The position numbers and the translations under genes were made by a program. Shown piece by piece: positions 1-7,982 of a stretch of 64,000 bases of DNA. Source of the stretch: Xylanibacter brevis ATCC 19188 (GTDB lineage Bacteria > Bacteroidota > Bacteroidia > Bacteroidales > Bacteroidaceae); the NCBI RefSeq assembly GCF_000621725.1, contig NZ_JHXM01000002.1:210456-274455 (forward strand), in the 5' to 3' direction. Each line of letters opens with the position of its first letter. Position 1 is the stretch's first letter. The notes beneath the pieces are model-generated. The model ran no database searches. It was not told where the DNA came from and worked only from the letters and a program-made list of their open reading frames with translations.

Positions 1-444
1 TTTCGAACCAGCCGAGGCTATCTTGCTGATCACAATATCGCGCTTGATGGCCAGGAATGTAGGCAGCACGATGGGTTTACCTTGTTGCGCATCCGAGATG
101 AGCTGTTCGTTCAGACTGCCCGACACGGTGCATCCGTTGGCTGTCAGCACGTGTCCTGTCAGTTGTTCATATTGCGCCTTGCTGATCGACCACGAGGTAG
201 ATATGCCATAGATGTCGGGTATCAGTGCCTTGAAGGTGGCAATGCCGTTGGCATCTGTTTGTGCAGTCAGAGTCTTGTCGCCTATGGTCATCACGATGTC
301 ATGGCCCTCGTAGTCATGGCCCTGAGTAAATTCTGCCGGCATCTGCAGTTGCACCTGTGCGTCGATGGCGTGGCTCACGTCCTGATAGTCAACGCAGGCC
401 ACGAGCAGTATGGTGGGTAAAAGGGCTAGTATATTCTTCTTCAT
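1..444 (-). CDS. DUF4876-like lipoprotein, N-terminal part (runs off the window)
   Basis: The minus strand is open from an ATG at 444 to the window edge, 148 codons with no stop. The product begins MKKNILALLPTILLVAC, a lipoprotein signal with lipobox L-V-A-C (Cys17), so it should be lipid-anchored and probably surface exposed. An Ig-like or carboxypeptidase-regulatory-type beta domain seems to follow (residues 25-130), and the visible part ends with ISKIASAGSK, which resembles the segment opening the main domain of DUF4876 proteins. It starts 4 bp after the stop of the TonB-dependent receptor gene, so the two are translated from one mRNA. I infer a surface partner of the receptor. The family name rests on memory of the motif and the typical gene order, not on a search. 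Confidence 0.75.
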   Translation of the reverse strand, partial: MKKNILALLPTILLVACVDYQDVSHAIDAQVQLQMPAEFTQGHDYEGHDIVMTIGDKTLTAQTDANGIATFKALIPDIYGISTSWSISKAQYEQLTGHVLTANGCTVSGSLNEQLISDAQQGKPIVLPTFLAIKRDIVISKIASAGSK

Positions 445-448
445 GTGC

Positions 449-3181
449 TTATAAGTTCAGATAAAGTTCGGCACCAAAACTCATGCCAACATTTCGCTGA
501 CTCAGCGTGCTGGTGTTGTTGCCCTTCATGTAGGGCTCGTAGTAGAGGGCGTTGTTGACGTAGAACGACAGTCCGCCCACCTTGCCCAGTTCCTTTGTCA
601 GACGCGCCTGCAGGTTCCAGGTGACGGGTGCCTTCGAAGGCTCGTTGTCACTGACGCGTATCAGCAGGTCCTGTATGGCCACGCTGCTTTGTCCGGTAGG
701 CTTCGCTGCATAGTATTTCGCATCCATGCCCAGGTAGCCGTTCAGCATCTCGCTGGTGATGTCATGACGCTGCAGGTCGTTGTCAATCCATCCGATGGGG
801 TCTTTGTCGGCCTGATAGCTGGAGTGCCAGTCTTGCCAGATGGCCTGTGCTGTGAGCGAGGCCACCATACCCAGTTCTGGGATGTGTGTCACCGTGCGCA
901 GTGTGGTCACAAAGCGGCGGTATTTCGAATAGTCCAAGCCCGAGGGATAGATCACCTTGAAAGGCGTTGTGCCGATGCTCGAATAGGCTGTGGGCAATAA
1001 GGCCGCCTTGGGCGACTGGCTGTTCAGGTCGGTGGACCATGTCTTGGTCTCCTGCCAGGCACCGCTCAGGTAGAACGAGGTGCGCAGCATCTTCACCGTG
1101 CCAAAGTCCATGTCGGCTTCCACACCGCGGTTCACGGTGGTGTTCGTGTTGCCTATCTCGCCTGTTGTCATGGCGATGATGTCCTGACGGTCGTAGCCTC
1201 TTGTGAAGTCATAGTTGCCACTGGCATCCAATGGGGGCACGGTGGCAAAGTGGTTGACGGCATAAGTGAAATAGTTGGTCACCGGACCAAACCCGTTGGG
1301 TGTCTTGTCACGGTAGGCCAGCAGCGACAGTTTCTTGCCGCCACGCAGTTTGAAGTCCACGCCCAGTTCCACTTTCGTAGTGGTGGCATTCTTCATGTTC
1401 TTCGAGTAGGCCACCTCATAGACCTGTGTGTGGTAGGCCAGCAGTTGTGCCGAACCGTCTTGTGGCATGTAGTTGGCCGACACACGGTCGTTGTATTTCT
1501 TGTCAGGATAGAGGTAGCTCAGTCCGGGCGTTTTCGAGTTCATGCCGAAGCCGGCACGCAGGTCCAGCCACTTCGTTACGGTGAAAGAGGCGTTGATACG
1601 AGGTGAAAGTGCCGTTGTTGCCACCTTGCCAAAAGGTTGCAAGGCCGTGAAGCGCACACCGGCAGTGGCCCTTAGTCGGTTCACCTTATTAATATTCCAC
1701 GTGAACATGTCCTCGGCATAGGCTGCCAGTTGGTGTAGGGCAGGGATGTCGCTGAAGGCACGCGGGCGTCCGTCGCTGTTGGGGCGCAGCGGATAGCGCT
1801 CGTCGCCGTTGTAGTAGCCGCGTCCGTTGTTCCAGTCGTAGTGATAGTCAACGCCAATCTTAAACGACTGGCGAGTCTTCCCCGAGCGGAAGAAGAACTG
1901 ATCGCTCACCTTGGCGTAAATATTTCCAGGGCGACTCTCCGTGATACCTGTCGCCAGATAGGAGCGAGTCTCAAACGGCACCACGTAGTAGCCAGTCTCT
2001 GTGGCCGTGATGATGGGCAAAAGTCCCGAGCTGACGCTGGCAAACGACGCGTTGCGACTGTCGTTCTGCGTCAGACTGACACCGATGGTATAGGAAACGG
2101 TGCGTGCCAGCAACTTGTTCAGTTGCAGTTTGCCGTTGTGTGTCAGCGAGAATGTCTGGTTCTTCGACTCCGAGTAGGTGCCGTCGGCAATGGCATCGGG
2201 ATCCTTGCCCGTCCAGTCTTTGGCCTGCATGTAGCGCACCTTGGTGTTGGTGTGCCAGCGGCTGTTGATGTCGTAGCCCCATCCCAGGGTGGCCGTGTAG
2301 CGGTGGAACGAGCGCGTCTTCATGCGTGGGTCGCCCCATGCCTGTGCGTAGTCCAGACTGCCGTTCACCACGCCCATCTTGCCGATGTTCTCACCCTTGC
2401 CCAGGCTGTAGTTCATCATGCCTGGGTTGATCTTGCTCTTAAACTGCCAGGGGGTGACGCCCACCTTCGAGTGCACCACCACCAGTCCGCTGGTCAGGTC
2501 GCCATATTCCGCCGAGGGAATACCTCTCACCACTTCCACCTCGTCGATGTCGTCGGCAGCCACCTGGCGCAGGTCGGTACCCGTGAAGGCCGCCGAAGAG
2601 AACGAGCCTTGCTGCAGAGCACCATTGTTAGACATGGGCACACCGTCAATCACAATGCTCGAGCCAAAGGCAGACGTGTTGTTGTTCACCAGCTGTCGCA
2701 ACTGCAGGTTCGAGGCCGATGTCAGGTCGTTGTTGCCCATCAGTTGGCCGGGCACCAACTGCATGATATCTGCCAGCGAGGTGGCCTGCAGGTGGTCGAT
2801 GGCCTGTCGGCCAATGACGCTCGATGTCGAGGCACCGCTGATGTTCTGGCGAGCGGTGACGCTCACCTCCTTCAGTGTCAGTGACGCCTCTTCCAGCTCC
2901 ACCTTCATGGCGAGGTCCTTGCCGTCCACGCGTACTTGTATCTGGCGGGTCTGAAAGCCCACGTAGCTCACTGCCAGCGTGTATTGTCCGTTGGGCACGT
3001 TGCTGAGCACGGCCACGCCCTCCATATTGGTCACCACGCCCAGTCCGATGGGGTTCAGCATGACGGTACCCATGATGATGGGCTCATGACTTTTCTTCTC
3101 CGTCACGGTGATGCGTATGTCGGCAGCCGTCATGGCCACTGCACACAGCAGCAGTAATGAAAATGATAGTAATCGCTTCAC
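449..3181 (-). CDS. TonB-dependent outer-membrane receptor
   Basis: The 910-residue product has the order expected of a Bacteroidota TonB-dependent receptor: signal peptide (about 1-20), a carboxypeptidase-regulatory-like beta domain (about 22-105), a plug (about 110-235, with LKEVSVTAR at its start and DIDEVEVVRGIPSAEYGD near its end), then a long 22-strand-type barrel ending in an aromatic/hydrophobic strand (AELYLNL). It should move a bound ligand across the outer membrane using TonB energy. There is no SusD gene next to it, so it is not a standard polysaccharide-locus SusC. The upstream gene, 24 bp away, encodes a heavy-metal-associated-domain protein, and the downstream gene a lipoprotein, so a metal or metal-complex ligand is plausible but unproven. 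Confidence 0.93.
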   Translation of the reverse strand: MKRLLSFSLLLLCAVAMTAADIRITVTEKKSHEPIIMGTVMLNPIGLGVVTNMEGVAVLSNVPNGQYTLAVSYVGFQTRQIQVRVDGKDLAMKVELEEASLTLKEVSVTARQNISGASTSSVIGRQAIDHLQATSLADIMQLVPGQLMGNNDLTSASNLQLRQLVNNNTSAFGSSIVIDGVPMSNNGALQQGSFSSAAFTGTDLRQVAADDIDEVEVVRGIPSAEYGDLTSGLVVVHSKVGVTPWQFKSKINPGMMNYSLGKGENIGKMGVVNGSLDYAQAWGDPRMKTRSFHRYTATLGWGYDINSRWHTNTKVRYMQAKDWTGKDPDAIADGTYSESKNQTFSLTHNGKLQLNKLLARTVSYTIGVSLTQNDSRNASFASVSSGLLPIITATETGYYVVPFETRSYLATGITESRPGNIYAKVSDQFFFRSGKTRQSFKIGVDYHYDWNNGRGYYNGDERYPLRPNSDGRPRAFSDIPALHQLAAYAEDMFTWNINKVNRLRATAGVRFTALQPFGKVATTALSPRINASFTVTKWLDLRAGFGMNSKTPGLSYLYPDKKYNDRVSANYMPQDGSAQLLAYHTQVYEVAYSKNMKNATTTKVELGVDFKLRGGKKLSLLAYRDKTPNGFGPVTNYFTYAVNHFATVPPLDASGNYDFTRGYDRQDIIAMTTGEIGNTNTTVNRGVEADMDFGTVKMLRTSFYLSGAWQETKTWSTDLNSQSPKAALLPTAYSSIGTTPFKVIYPSGLDYSKYRRFVTTLRTVTHIPELGMVASLTAQAIWQDWHSSYQADKDPIGWIDNDLQRHDITSEMLNGYLGMDAKYYAAKPTGQSSVAIQDLLIRVSDNEPSKAPVTWNLQARLTKELGKVGGLSFYVNNALYYEPYMKGNNTSTLSQRNVGMSFGAELYLNL

Positions 3182-3205
3182 GTCTCTGTGGTCAATACTG
3201 ATTGG

Positions 3206-3949
3206 TTACTCTTTGCACGTGTGTGGGGCGGGCAGTGTGGCCTTGATGCCAGCGCTGCGCAGTCCTTCCAGCAACTTCTCCTCCGTGGTGTACTTGTTGG
3301 CATAGGTGATAGCCAGCGAGTGCTTCTGCTTGTTGGCGTTGGCATCGTCCACCGCCTCCAGCGAGAGTGCCATCTCGATGGCTTCCTCGACGTCGGTGTC
3401 TTCCGGAATCAGGAAGTAGGCAAAGCTGATGTCCTTGCTGGTGTAGTAGTTCACGGGCGTAAATCCCATCTCGCCCAGCACTTCGCGGATAGCTGCCTTG
3501 CACGTGCGGTTGGCATCGTAGCGGAAGAACACGTAGTGGCTGTCCACATGTGCCGCTATGCTGTCGATACCCACCATGCCCTCCATGCGTTTCATGATGC
3601 GGTTGGCACAGTTCTGACAGTGCATGTCGCTCATCTGCAGCCCCATGCCGCGCAGAATGGTGTCATTCTCGTTGTAGGGGGATGCCTTGTAGCGCGTACC
3701 TTTCAGTATAGACTTGATAGAGTCGGGACTGATCTTCGTCTGGTCGTAACTAATCGTAGCCGTTCTTTTCTCCAGGTCGAACGACAAACTTTCCACACCT
3801 TTTTCTTTGAGCAGCCTGGTCTTCACCTTGTGTGCACACTCTTCGCATCTCATCCCTTTGATGCGGATGGTGAATGCGTCTGTATGGTCCTGTGCAGACA
3901 TGCATGCTGGCATCAATAGCACAGCAAGCGAAAGAAGTAATGTTTTCAT
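3206..3949 (-). CDS. Exported protein with two intact and one degenerate HMA-type domains
   Basis: I place the start at 3949 (MKTLLLSLAVLLMPACMSAQ, a signal peptide cut after the Ala-Gln region) rather than at an upstream ATG that would add 32 residues without signal character. The 247-residue product has a first heavy-metal-associated domain (about 25-92, motif GMRCEECA, Cys35 and Cys38) and a second (about 101-170, MHCQNCA, Cys111 and Cys114). A third stretch of similar size (about 174-243) keeps the alternating helix/strand pattern but has no CxxC. HMA domains bind soft metals such as copper or zinc through the two cysteines; being exported, this one would work in the periplasm or on the surface. 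It leads the operon with the TonB-dependent receptor. Confidence 0.85.
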   Translation of the reverse strand: MKTLLLSLAVLLMPACMSAQDHTDAFTIRIKGMRCEECAHKVKTRLLKEKGVESLSFDLEKRTATISYDQTKISPDSIKSILKGTRYKASPYNENDTILRGMGLQMSDMHCQNCANRIMKRMEGMVGIDSIAAHVDSHYVFFRYDANRTCKAAIREVLGEMGFTPVNYYTSKDISFAYFLIPEDTDVEEAIEMALSLEAVDDANANKQKHSLAITYANKYTTEEKLLEGLRSAGIKATLPAPHTCKE

Positions 3950-3970
3950 AGTTTTTACATTTATTTGGTG

Positions 3971-3978
3971 CAAAGATA
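3971..3978 (-). promoter_or_regulatory. -7 box of the HMA/TonB receptor operon
   Basis: On the minus strand the sequence reads TATCTTTG, an exact match to the Bacteroidota -7 consensus TAnnTTTG, 21 bp before the chosen start. I see no convincing -33 TTG at the right distance, so the promoter may be weak or activator dependent. Confidence 0.55.
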
Positions 3979-4025
3979 CATATTTTATATGTAAGTGCGG
4001 TGCGAAATTTGATTTTTTAACTAAA

Positions 4026-5975
4026 TCAGAAGACCACGAAACCACCGTTTGGCTGCACGGTGATGTTCAGTTTTCCCTTCTTCAGGGCCTTGTTCGCAAT
4101 GCGTGTGATGCTTGTTCCGGTGATGTGTCCTTTCTTGTCGGCCTGGTCGTTGAGCAGCATCTGGTATCCAGCGATGTCGAGTGTCAACTTTAGAGGCTCC
4201 TTCTGGGCGTTGAGGCCTGCGATGTACCAGTCGTTGCCGTGGCGACGGGCCAGCACGACATATTTGCCGGGATAGCCGTCGATGAAGCGGGTCTCATCCC
4301 ATGTGGTGGGCAACTGCTTCAGGAAGTCGAGCTCGTGCTGAGGCAAGTCTTCGAGGTTGTTGGGCTGAACGGCCACACACTGTATGGCAGCCTGATTGAT
4401 GAAGCCGGTGGCTATCTCAAAACCGTCGGTGGTCTGACGCTGGTGGCGACTTTTGTTGTCGCGACTCATGTATTTGTTCATGATCACGCCACCCCAGTCC
4501 ATGGTGCCCACGGCGTTGCGACAGAAGGGGTGCATGGTCAGTTGGAAAGACTCCTGTGCAGCATGGTAGTCAGAGAAATACACATTCTCGGAAGCCAGCA
4601 CGGCCTCGCTCGACACATAGTTGGGATACATGCGCTCCCATCCGCGGGGCAGCGTGCAACCGTGGAAGATCACCTGAATGCCATAGCGGTTGGCATCGTA
4701 GAGTATGTCCTCATAGAGCTTCATGGTTTCCTGCTTGTCGCCACCAAAGAAGTCCACCTTAATACCTTTTACGCCAATCTCTTTCAGCCAGCGCATCTCC
4801 TTGTCGCGGGCCATGTTGGTGTCCATACATCCGCGTGGGGTCTGTGGCGCGTCGTTCCAGTGACCATTCGAGTTGTACCACAACATCAGGGCCACGCCCT
4901 TCTCCTGTGCATATTTCGACAGTGCGGGCATGCGGTCGCGCCCTATCTGCGTGTCCCAGCAGCCATCCACCAGACAGTATTCGTAGCCCATCTCGGCAGC
5001 CAGGTCGATGAAGGCAATCTGGTCGTCCCAGCAAACGGAGTTGTCCTGCCAAATCAGCCAGCTCCAGGTGTAACGTCCCGCCTTGTAGTCCTCTGACGGT
5101 TCGTAGAGCGGTTCCACCACGTCATAGGGGATGGTGGTCTCTACAATAGGTTTCAGAGTCTGTCCCACGGTGATGGTGCGCCATGGCGTTGTGCCGGGAA
5201 GCATGATGCCTGGCTGTGCCGAGCCGTTGCCGTTGTTCTCCTTAGCATCGGGGAAGGCAATGGTATAGCCCTTGCCTGCTTCATAGTCAGAGAGGTGCGA
5301 GCCGCAATATTGACTGCTGACGCCTGTTTCAGAGATCAGCACCCAGCCCTTGTCGCCCTCATGAAACAAGCAGGGGAAGGTGTAGCCCCGACCATATTGC
5401 GACTTCACGTTCATGGGCGCATCAGCTTTGTATTCCTCTTCGTAGCTGGGCTTAGTGCGCTCCCATCCGGTAAACGGACCAATCTGCGGACAGATAAACG
5501 TTGTGGTTTGTTCGGGCAGCAAGAATGCCGTCGCTTCCTCTGTGATGAACGCACATTTAGGATTGTCGTTCTTCTGACGTGGAATGCTGTAGCGGAAAGC
5601 CACATCGTTGTCAGATACCGAGAACTGCACCGTGAACTTTTGGTGCTTGGCATTCTCCAGGTCAACGTCCAGCTGTGTGGCCACATAGTGCATCTTCGAC
5701 TGTTTGACCTGTCGCATCTCGTAGCTGCGGTCCACTGGCGTGGCCTTTGTGTTCAGGATCTTCAGTCCCTGGGTGAAGTCGGCAAAGTCGGTCTTCAGTC
5801 CCAGTGCCGATGGCAGCACCATCTGCTGTCCGTCCAGAGTGACAGCATAGGTGGCACATCCATTTTGGTCGTTGATTTCTACGGTGAGTTTTCCGTTGGG
5901 TGATGTCACTGTTGCTTCGCGTGCAGACAGCATTAAAGGCATCATCAATGCCACTGTCAGTATGATTCTTTTCAT
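4026..5975 (-). CDS. Glycoside hydrolase family 97 (alpha-galactosidase-like)
   Basis: The 649-residue product has a signal peptide (MKRIILTVALMMPLMLSA), an N-terminal beta-super-sandwich (about 20-280), a catalytic (beta/alpha)8 barrel (about 295-560) and a C-terminal beta domain, the GH97 plan known from SusB. GIKVDFFGG puts an Asp at 408 where retaining GH97 enzymes carry their nucleophile, and VSSEAV (Glu457) fits the acid/base region; inverting SusB-type enzymes use glutamates here instead. That favours a retaining exo-enzyme on alpha-galactosides or related sugars rather than a starch alpha-glucosidase. It follows the PL11 lyase gene by 17 bp in the same operon, so galactose side chains of rhamnogalacturonan I are a reasonable substrate. 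The subfamily call is an inference from motifs. Confidence 0.88.
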   Translation of the reverse strand: MKRIILTVALMMPLMLSAREATVTSPNGKLTVEINDQNGCATYAVTLDGQQMVLPSALGLKTDFADFTQGLKILNTKATPVDRSYEMRQVKQSKMHYVATQLDVDLENAKHQKFTVQFSVSDNDVAFRYSIPRQKNDNPKCAFITEEATAFLLPEQTTTFICPQIGPFTGWERTKPSYEEEYKADAPMNVKSQYGRGYTFPCLFHEGDKGWVLISETGVSSQYCGSHLSDYEAGKGYTIAFPDAKENNGNGSAQPGIMLPGTTPWRTITVGQTLKPIVETTIPYDVVEPLYEPSEDYKAGRYTWSWLIWQDNSVCWDDQIAFIDLAAEMGYEYCLVDGCWDTQIGRDRMPALSKYAQEKGVALMLWYNSNGHWNDAPQTPRGCMDTNMARDKEMRWLKEIGVKGIKVDFFGGDKQETMKLYEDILYDANRYGIQVIFHGCTLPRGWERMYPNYVSSEAVLASENVYFSDYHAAQESFQLTMHPFCRNAVGTMDWGGVIMNKYMSRDNKSRHQRQTTDGFEIATGFINQAAIQCVAVQPNNLEDLPQHELDFLKQLPTTWDETRFIDGYPGKYVVLARRHGNDWYIAGLNAQKEPLKLTLDIAGYQMLLNDQADKKGHITGTSITRIANKALKKGKLNITVQPNGGFVVF

Positions 5976-5992
5976 AGTCAGGTATGGAGTTT

Positions 5993-7849
5993 TTATTTTA
6001 CGTAGTCTTGTTTGTCGGGACCAATATAGTAGCCAGGTTCCGAAGGTTGGTTGTAGCCCACGTTCTGCGTGGCCACCGACAGGCGGTAGGGGATGTCGCT
6101 CATCAGGCTGTTGATGCGATAGCTCGTGGGGATGGTGGTGGTGTAGATGCGCAGTTCGCTGGAGTCCTCGTTGCGTGCCATCACCTCCTCGCGCCAGTCG
6201 CCCAGGATGTCGGCCGCCAGACAGGGGTTCGACTTCGTGCCGTTGTTGAAGCGGATGCCCTCAAAGCGTTTCACCAGGTCGATGTTCTTGGTCTCCCAAT
6301 TATATTTCGTGACGCTCTCATGATCCAGCAGTTCGCGCAGCAAGTCGCCGTCCCACCAAATGCCGAAGTTGATGCTCAGCCAGCGTCCCATCTTCATGCC
6401 CAGCCTGTTTTGGTGCTGTGGGTCCTTGGCATCCTGTGCCGTGGCCATCACGTCGCCTTTCATGTTGCGAATGCCGTGGCTGTCGCTGCTCCACAGCTCC
6501 CATCCGTAGTTGGTGGGGTCGATGTCGGCAGCCATGGCGCGGCCCACGTCGCTGGTGCTTTTGATCTGAAACACCACCTCGCCCGTCCTGGCATCGCGCA
6601 GGTCGCTGCCGTCTCGGCGGTTCTCGTGGCAATCCCAGATGTAGAGTCGGTCGGTCAGTGGATCGGGCACCAGGTGGATGGCGTCACCATGTCCCATGCC
6701 CGTGTTGTAAAGGCCTTCGCCGTTGTGGTCCACAGCCATCGACCCATAGGTTATCTCGTCCCAGCCGTCGCCATCCACGTCGGCGATGCGCAGGTTGTGG
6801 TTGCCCTGTCCGGCATAGTCGTTCCACTGGGCATCGTCGGTGTCAAAGGTCCAGCGGTTCTGCAGCTGGTGCCCATCCCAGTCCCACAGGGCAATGACGC
6901 TGCGGGTGTAGTAGCCACGACAGAAGATGGCGCTGGCCGTGTTGTGGCCAAAGTAGCCCACACCAGCCAGGTAGCGCTCCGAGCGGTTGCCGCGGTCGTC
7001 GCCCCAGGCGCTCAGTTTTCCTCTTCCGGGCATGTAGGGCTTGGTGTCCATCACCTCGCCGGTCAGACCGTTGAACACGCTGATATACTCAGGTCCCTCC
7101 AGGATGCGTCCGCGCAGTTCGCGGTAATCCACCGCCGCGTCGCCTATCACGTGGCCTTGGCCGTCGCAGGTGCCGTCGGCCGTCTTCACCATCAGTTCGG
7201 CCTTGCCGTCGCCATCCAGGTCATAGACGATGAATGGCGTGTAGTGTGCGCCGCTGCGTATGTTCTTGCCCAGGTCAATGCGCCACAACCGCTGTCCGTT
7301 CAGTCGGTAGCAGTCTATCAGTGTGGAGCCCGTATAGCCATCGTGCGAGTTGTCGTGCGAGTTGGAAGGATCCCATTTCAGGAATATCTCGTATTGTCCG
7401 TCGCCATCCACGTCGCCCACGCTGGCATCGTTGGCCGTATAGCTGAAGGGCCTCCCGTCGGGTGTTGTACCATCGGCAGGTTTGTCAAGTTTCACAGCCA
7501 CGTAACCATGTGGTGCTTCGCTGCGCAGTGTAAACAGCCCGTTGGCTGCTCCACCGCGCACCTCGTAGATGTTCACTTTGTCCAATGGAGTGTTGTCCAC
7601 AAAGCAGGTGCCACCTTCGGTCAGTGGCTCTTTCGTTAGCAGTTCACCGTTCTTATAAACGTAAAAGGGTTCGTTTTTGCGGTCGCCTTTCAGTGTGCGC
7701 CAACTCAGAAACACACTGTTGCCGTCGCGTACAGCCACCACACCTCTGTCCAGGCTGTCTGTGCGCAACTTCTGGTCATCGTAAGCGCATTGCGCTCCGG
7801 CGCTCAGGGTCAAGAGGGCCGCCATGCTGTTCAGTAGAAAAGTTTTCAT
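5993..7849 (-). CDS. Rhamnogalacturonan lyase, polysaccharide lyase family 11
   Basis: The 618-residue product starts with a signal peptide (about 1-20), then a short beta domain (about 20-110) and the eight-bladed propeller of PL11 lyases. The propeller is marked by calcium-binding loops of the form DxDGDGxxE, for example DVDGDGQYEIF, DLDGDGKAEL and DVDGDGWDEI, and by the family-typical KWDPSNSHDNSHDGYTG. PL11 enzymes cleave the rhamnose-galacturonate bond of the rhamnogalacturonan I backbone by beta-elimination and need Ca2+. It heads a two-gene operon with GH97. It is close in size to YesW/YesX-type enzymes and appears complete. Confidence 0.95.
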   Translation of the reverse strand: MKTFLLNSMAALLTLSAGAQCAYDDQKLRTDSLDRGVVAVRDGNSVFLSWRTLKGDRKNEPFYVYKNGELLTKEPLTEGGTCFVDNTPLDKVNIYEVRGGAANGLFTLRSEAPHGYVAVKLDKPADGTTPDGRPFSYTANDASVGDVDGDGQYEIFLKWDPSNSHDNSHDGYTGSTLIDCYRLNGQRLWRIDLGKNIRSGAHYTPFIVYDLDGDGKAELMVKTADGTCDGQGHVIGDAAVDYRELRGRILEGPEYISVFNGLTGEVMDTKPYMPGRGKLSAWGDDRGNRSERYLAGVGYFGHNTASAIFCRGYYTRSVIALWDWDGHQLQNRWTFDTDDAQWNDYAGQGNHNLRIADVDGDGWDEITYGSMAVDHNGEGLYNTGMGHGDAIHLVPDPLTDRLYIWDCHENRRDGSDLRDARTGEVVFQIKSTSDVGRAMAADIDPTNYGWELWSSDSHGIRNMKGDVMATAQDAKDPQHQNRLGMKMGRWLSINFGIWWDGDLLRELLDHESVTKYNWETKNIDLVKRFEGIRFNNGTKSNPCLAADILGDWREEVMARNEDSSELRIYTTTIPTSYRINSLMSDIPYRLSVATQNVGYNQPSEPGYYIGPDKQDYVK

Positions 7850-7883
7850 CTTGTTTGTAATGTTAGCTTTCAGTTTTCAGCTG

Positions 7884-7891
7884 CAAAGTTA
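7884..7891 (-). promoter_or_regulatory. -7 box before the PL11-GH97 operon
   Basis: The minus strand reads TAACTTTG, matching TAnnTTTG, 34 bp before the PL11 start. No clear -33 element is seen, which would suit a gene that needs an activator induced by pectin fragments. Confidence 0.5.
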
Positions 7892-7982
7892 CATGATTAT
7901 TTTTAAAAGATGACGACTTTTCTGCTTTTTTGTTGTCTGGTGGCGTGCTTTAATGTTTGAAAAAGAATCCTTTAGTTGAGCC

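Noticed and set aside
1841..2884. A 347-codon plus-strand frame within the TonB receptor gene
   Set aside because: Antisense shadow of a gene whose domain order is complete and convincing.
3947..4045. Longer start for the HMA-domain protein at 4045
   Set aside because: It would place 32 non-signal residues before a good signal peptide, run over the -7 box and overlap the end of the GH97 gene.
5984..7639. A 551-codon open frame on the plus strand across the PL11 gene
   Set aside because: It is antisense to a clearly recognisable PL11 lyase and results from the codon bias of that gene; its product shows no domain, only Val/Ala/His-rich sequence.
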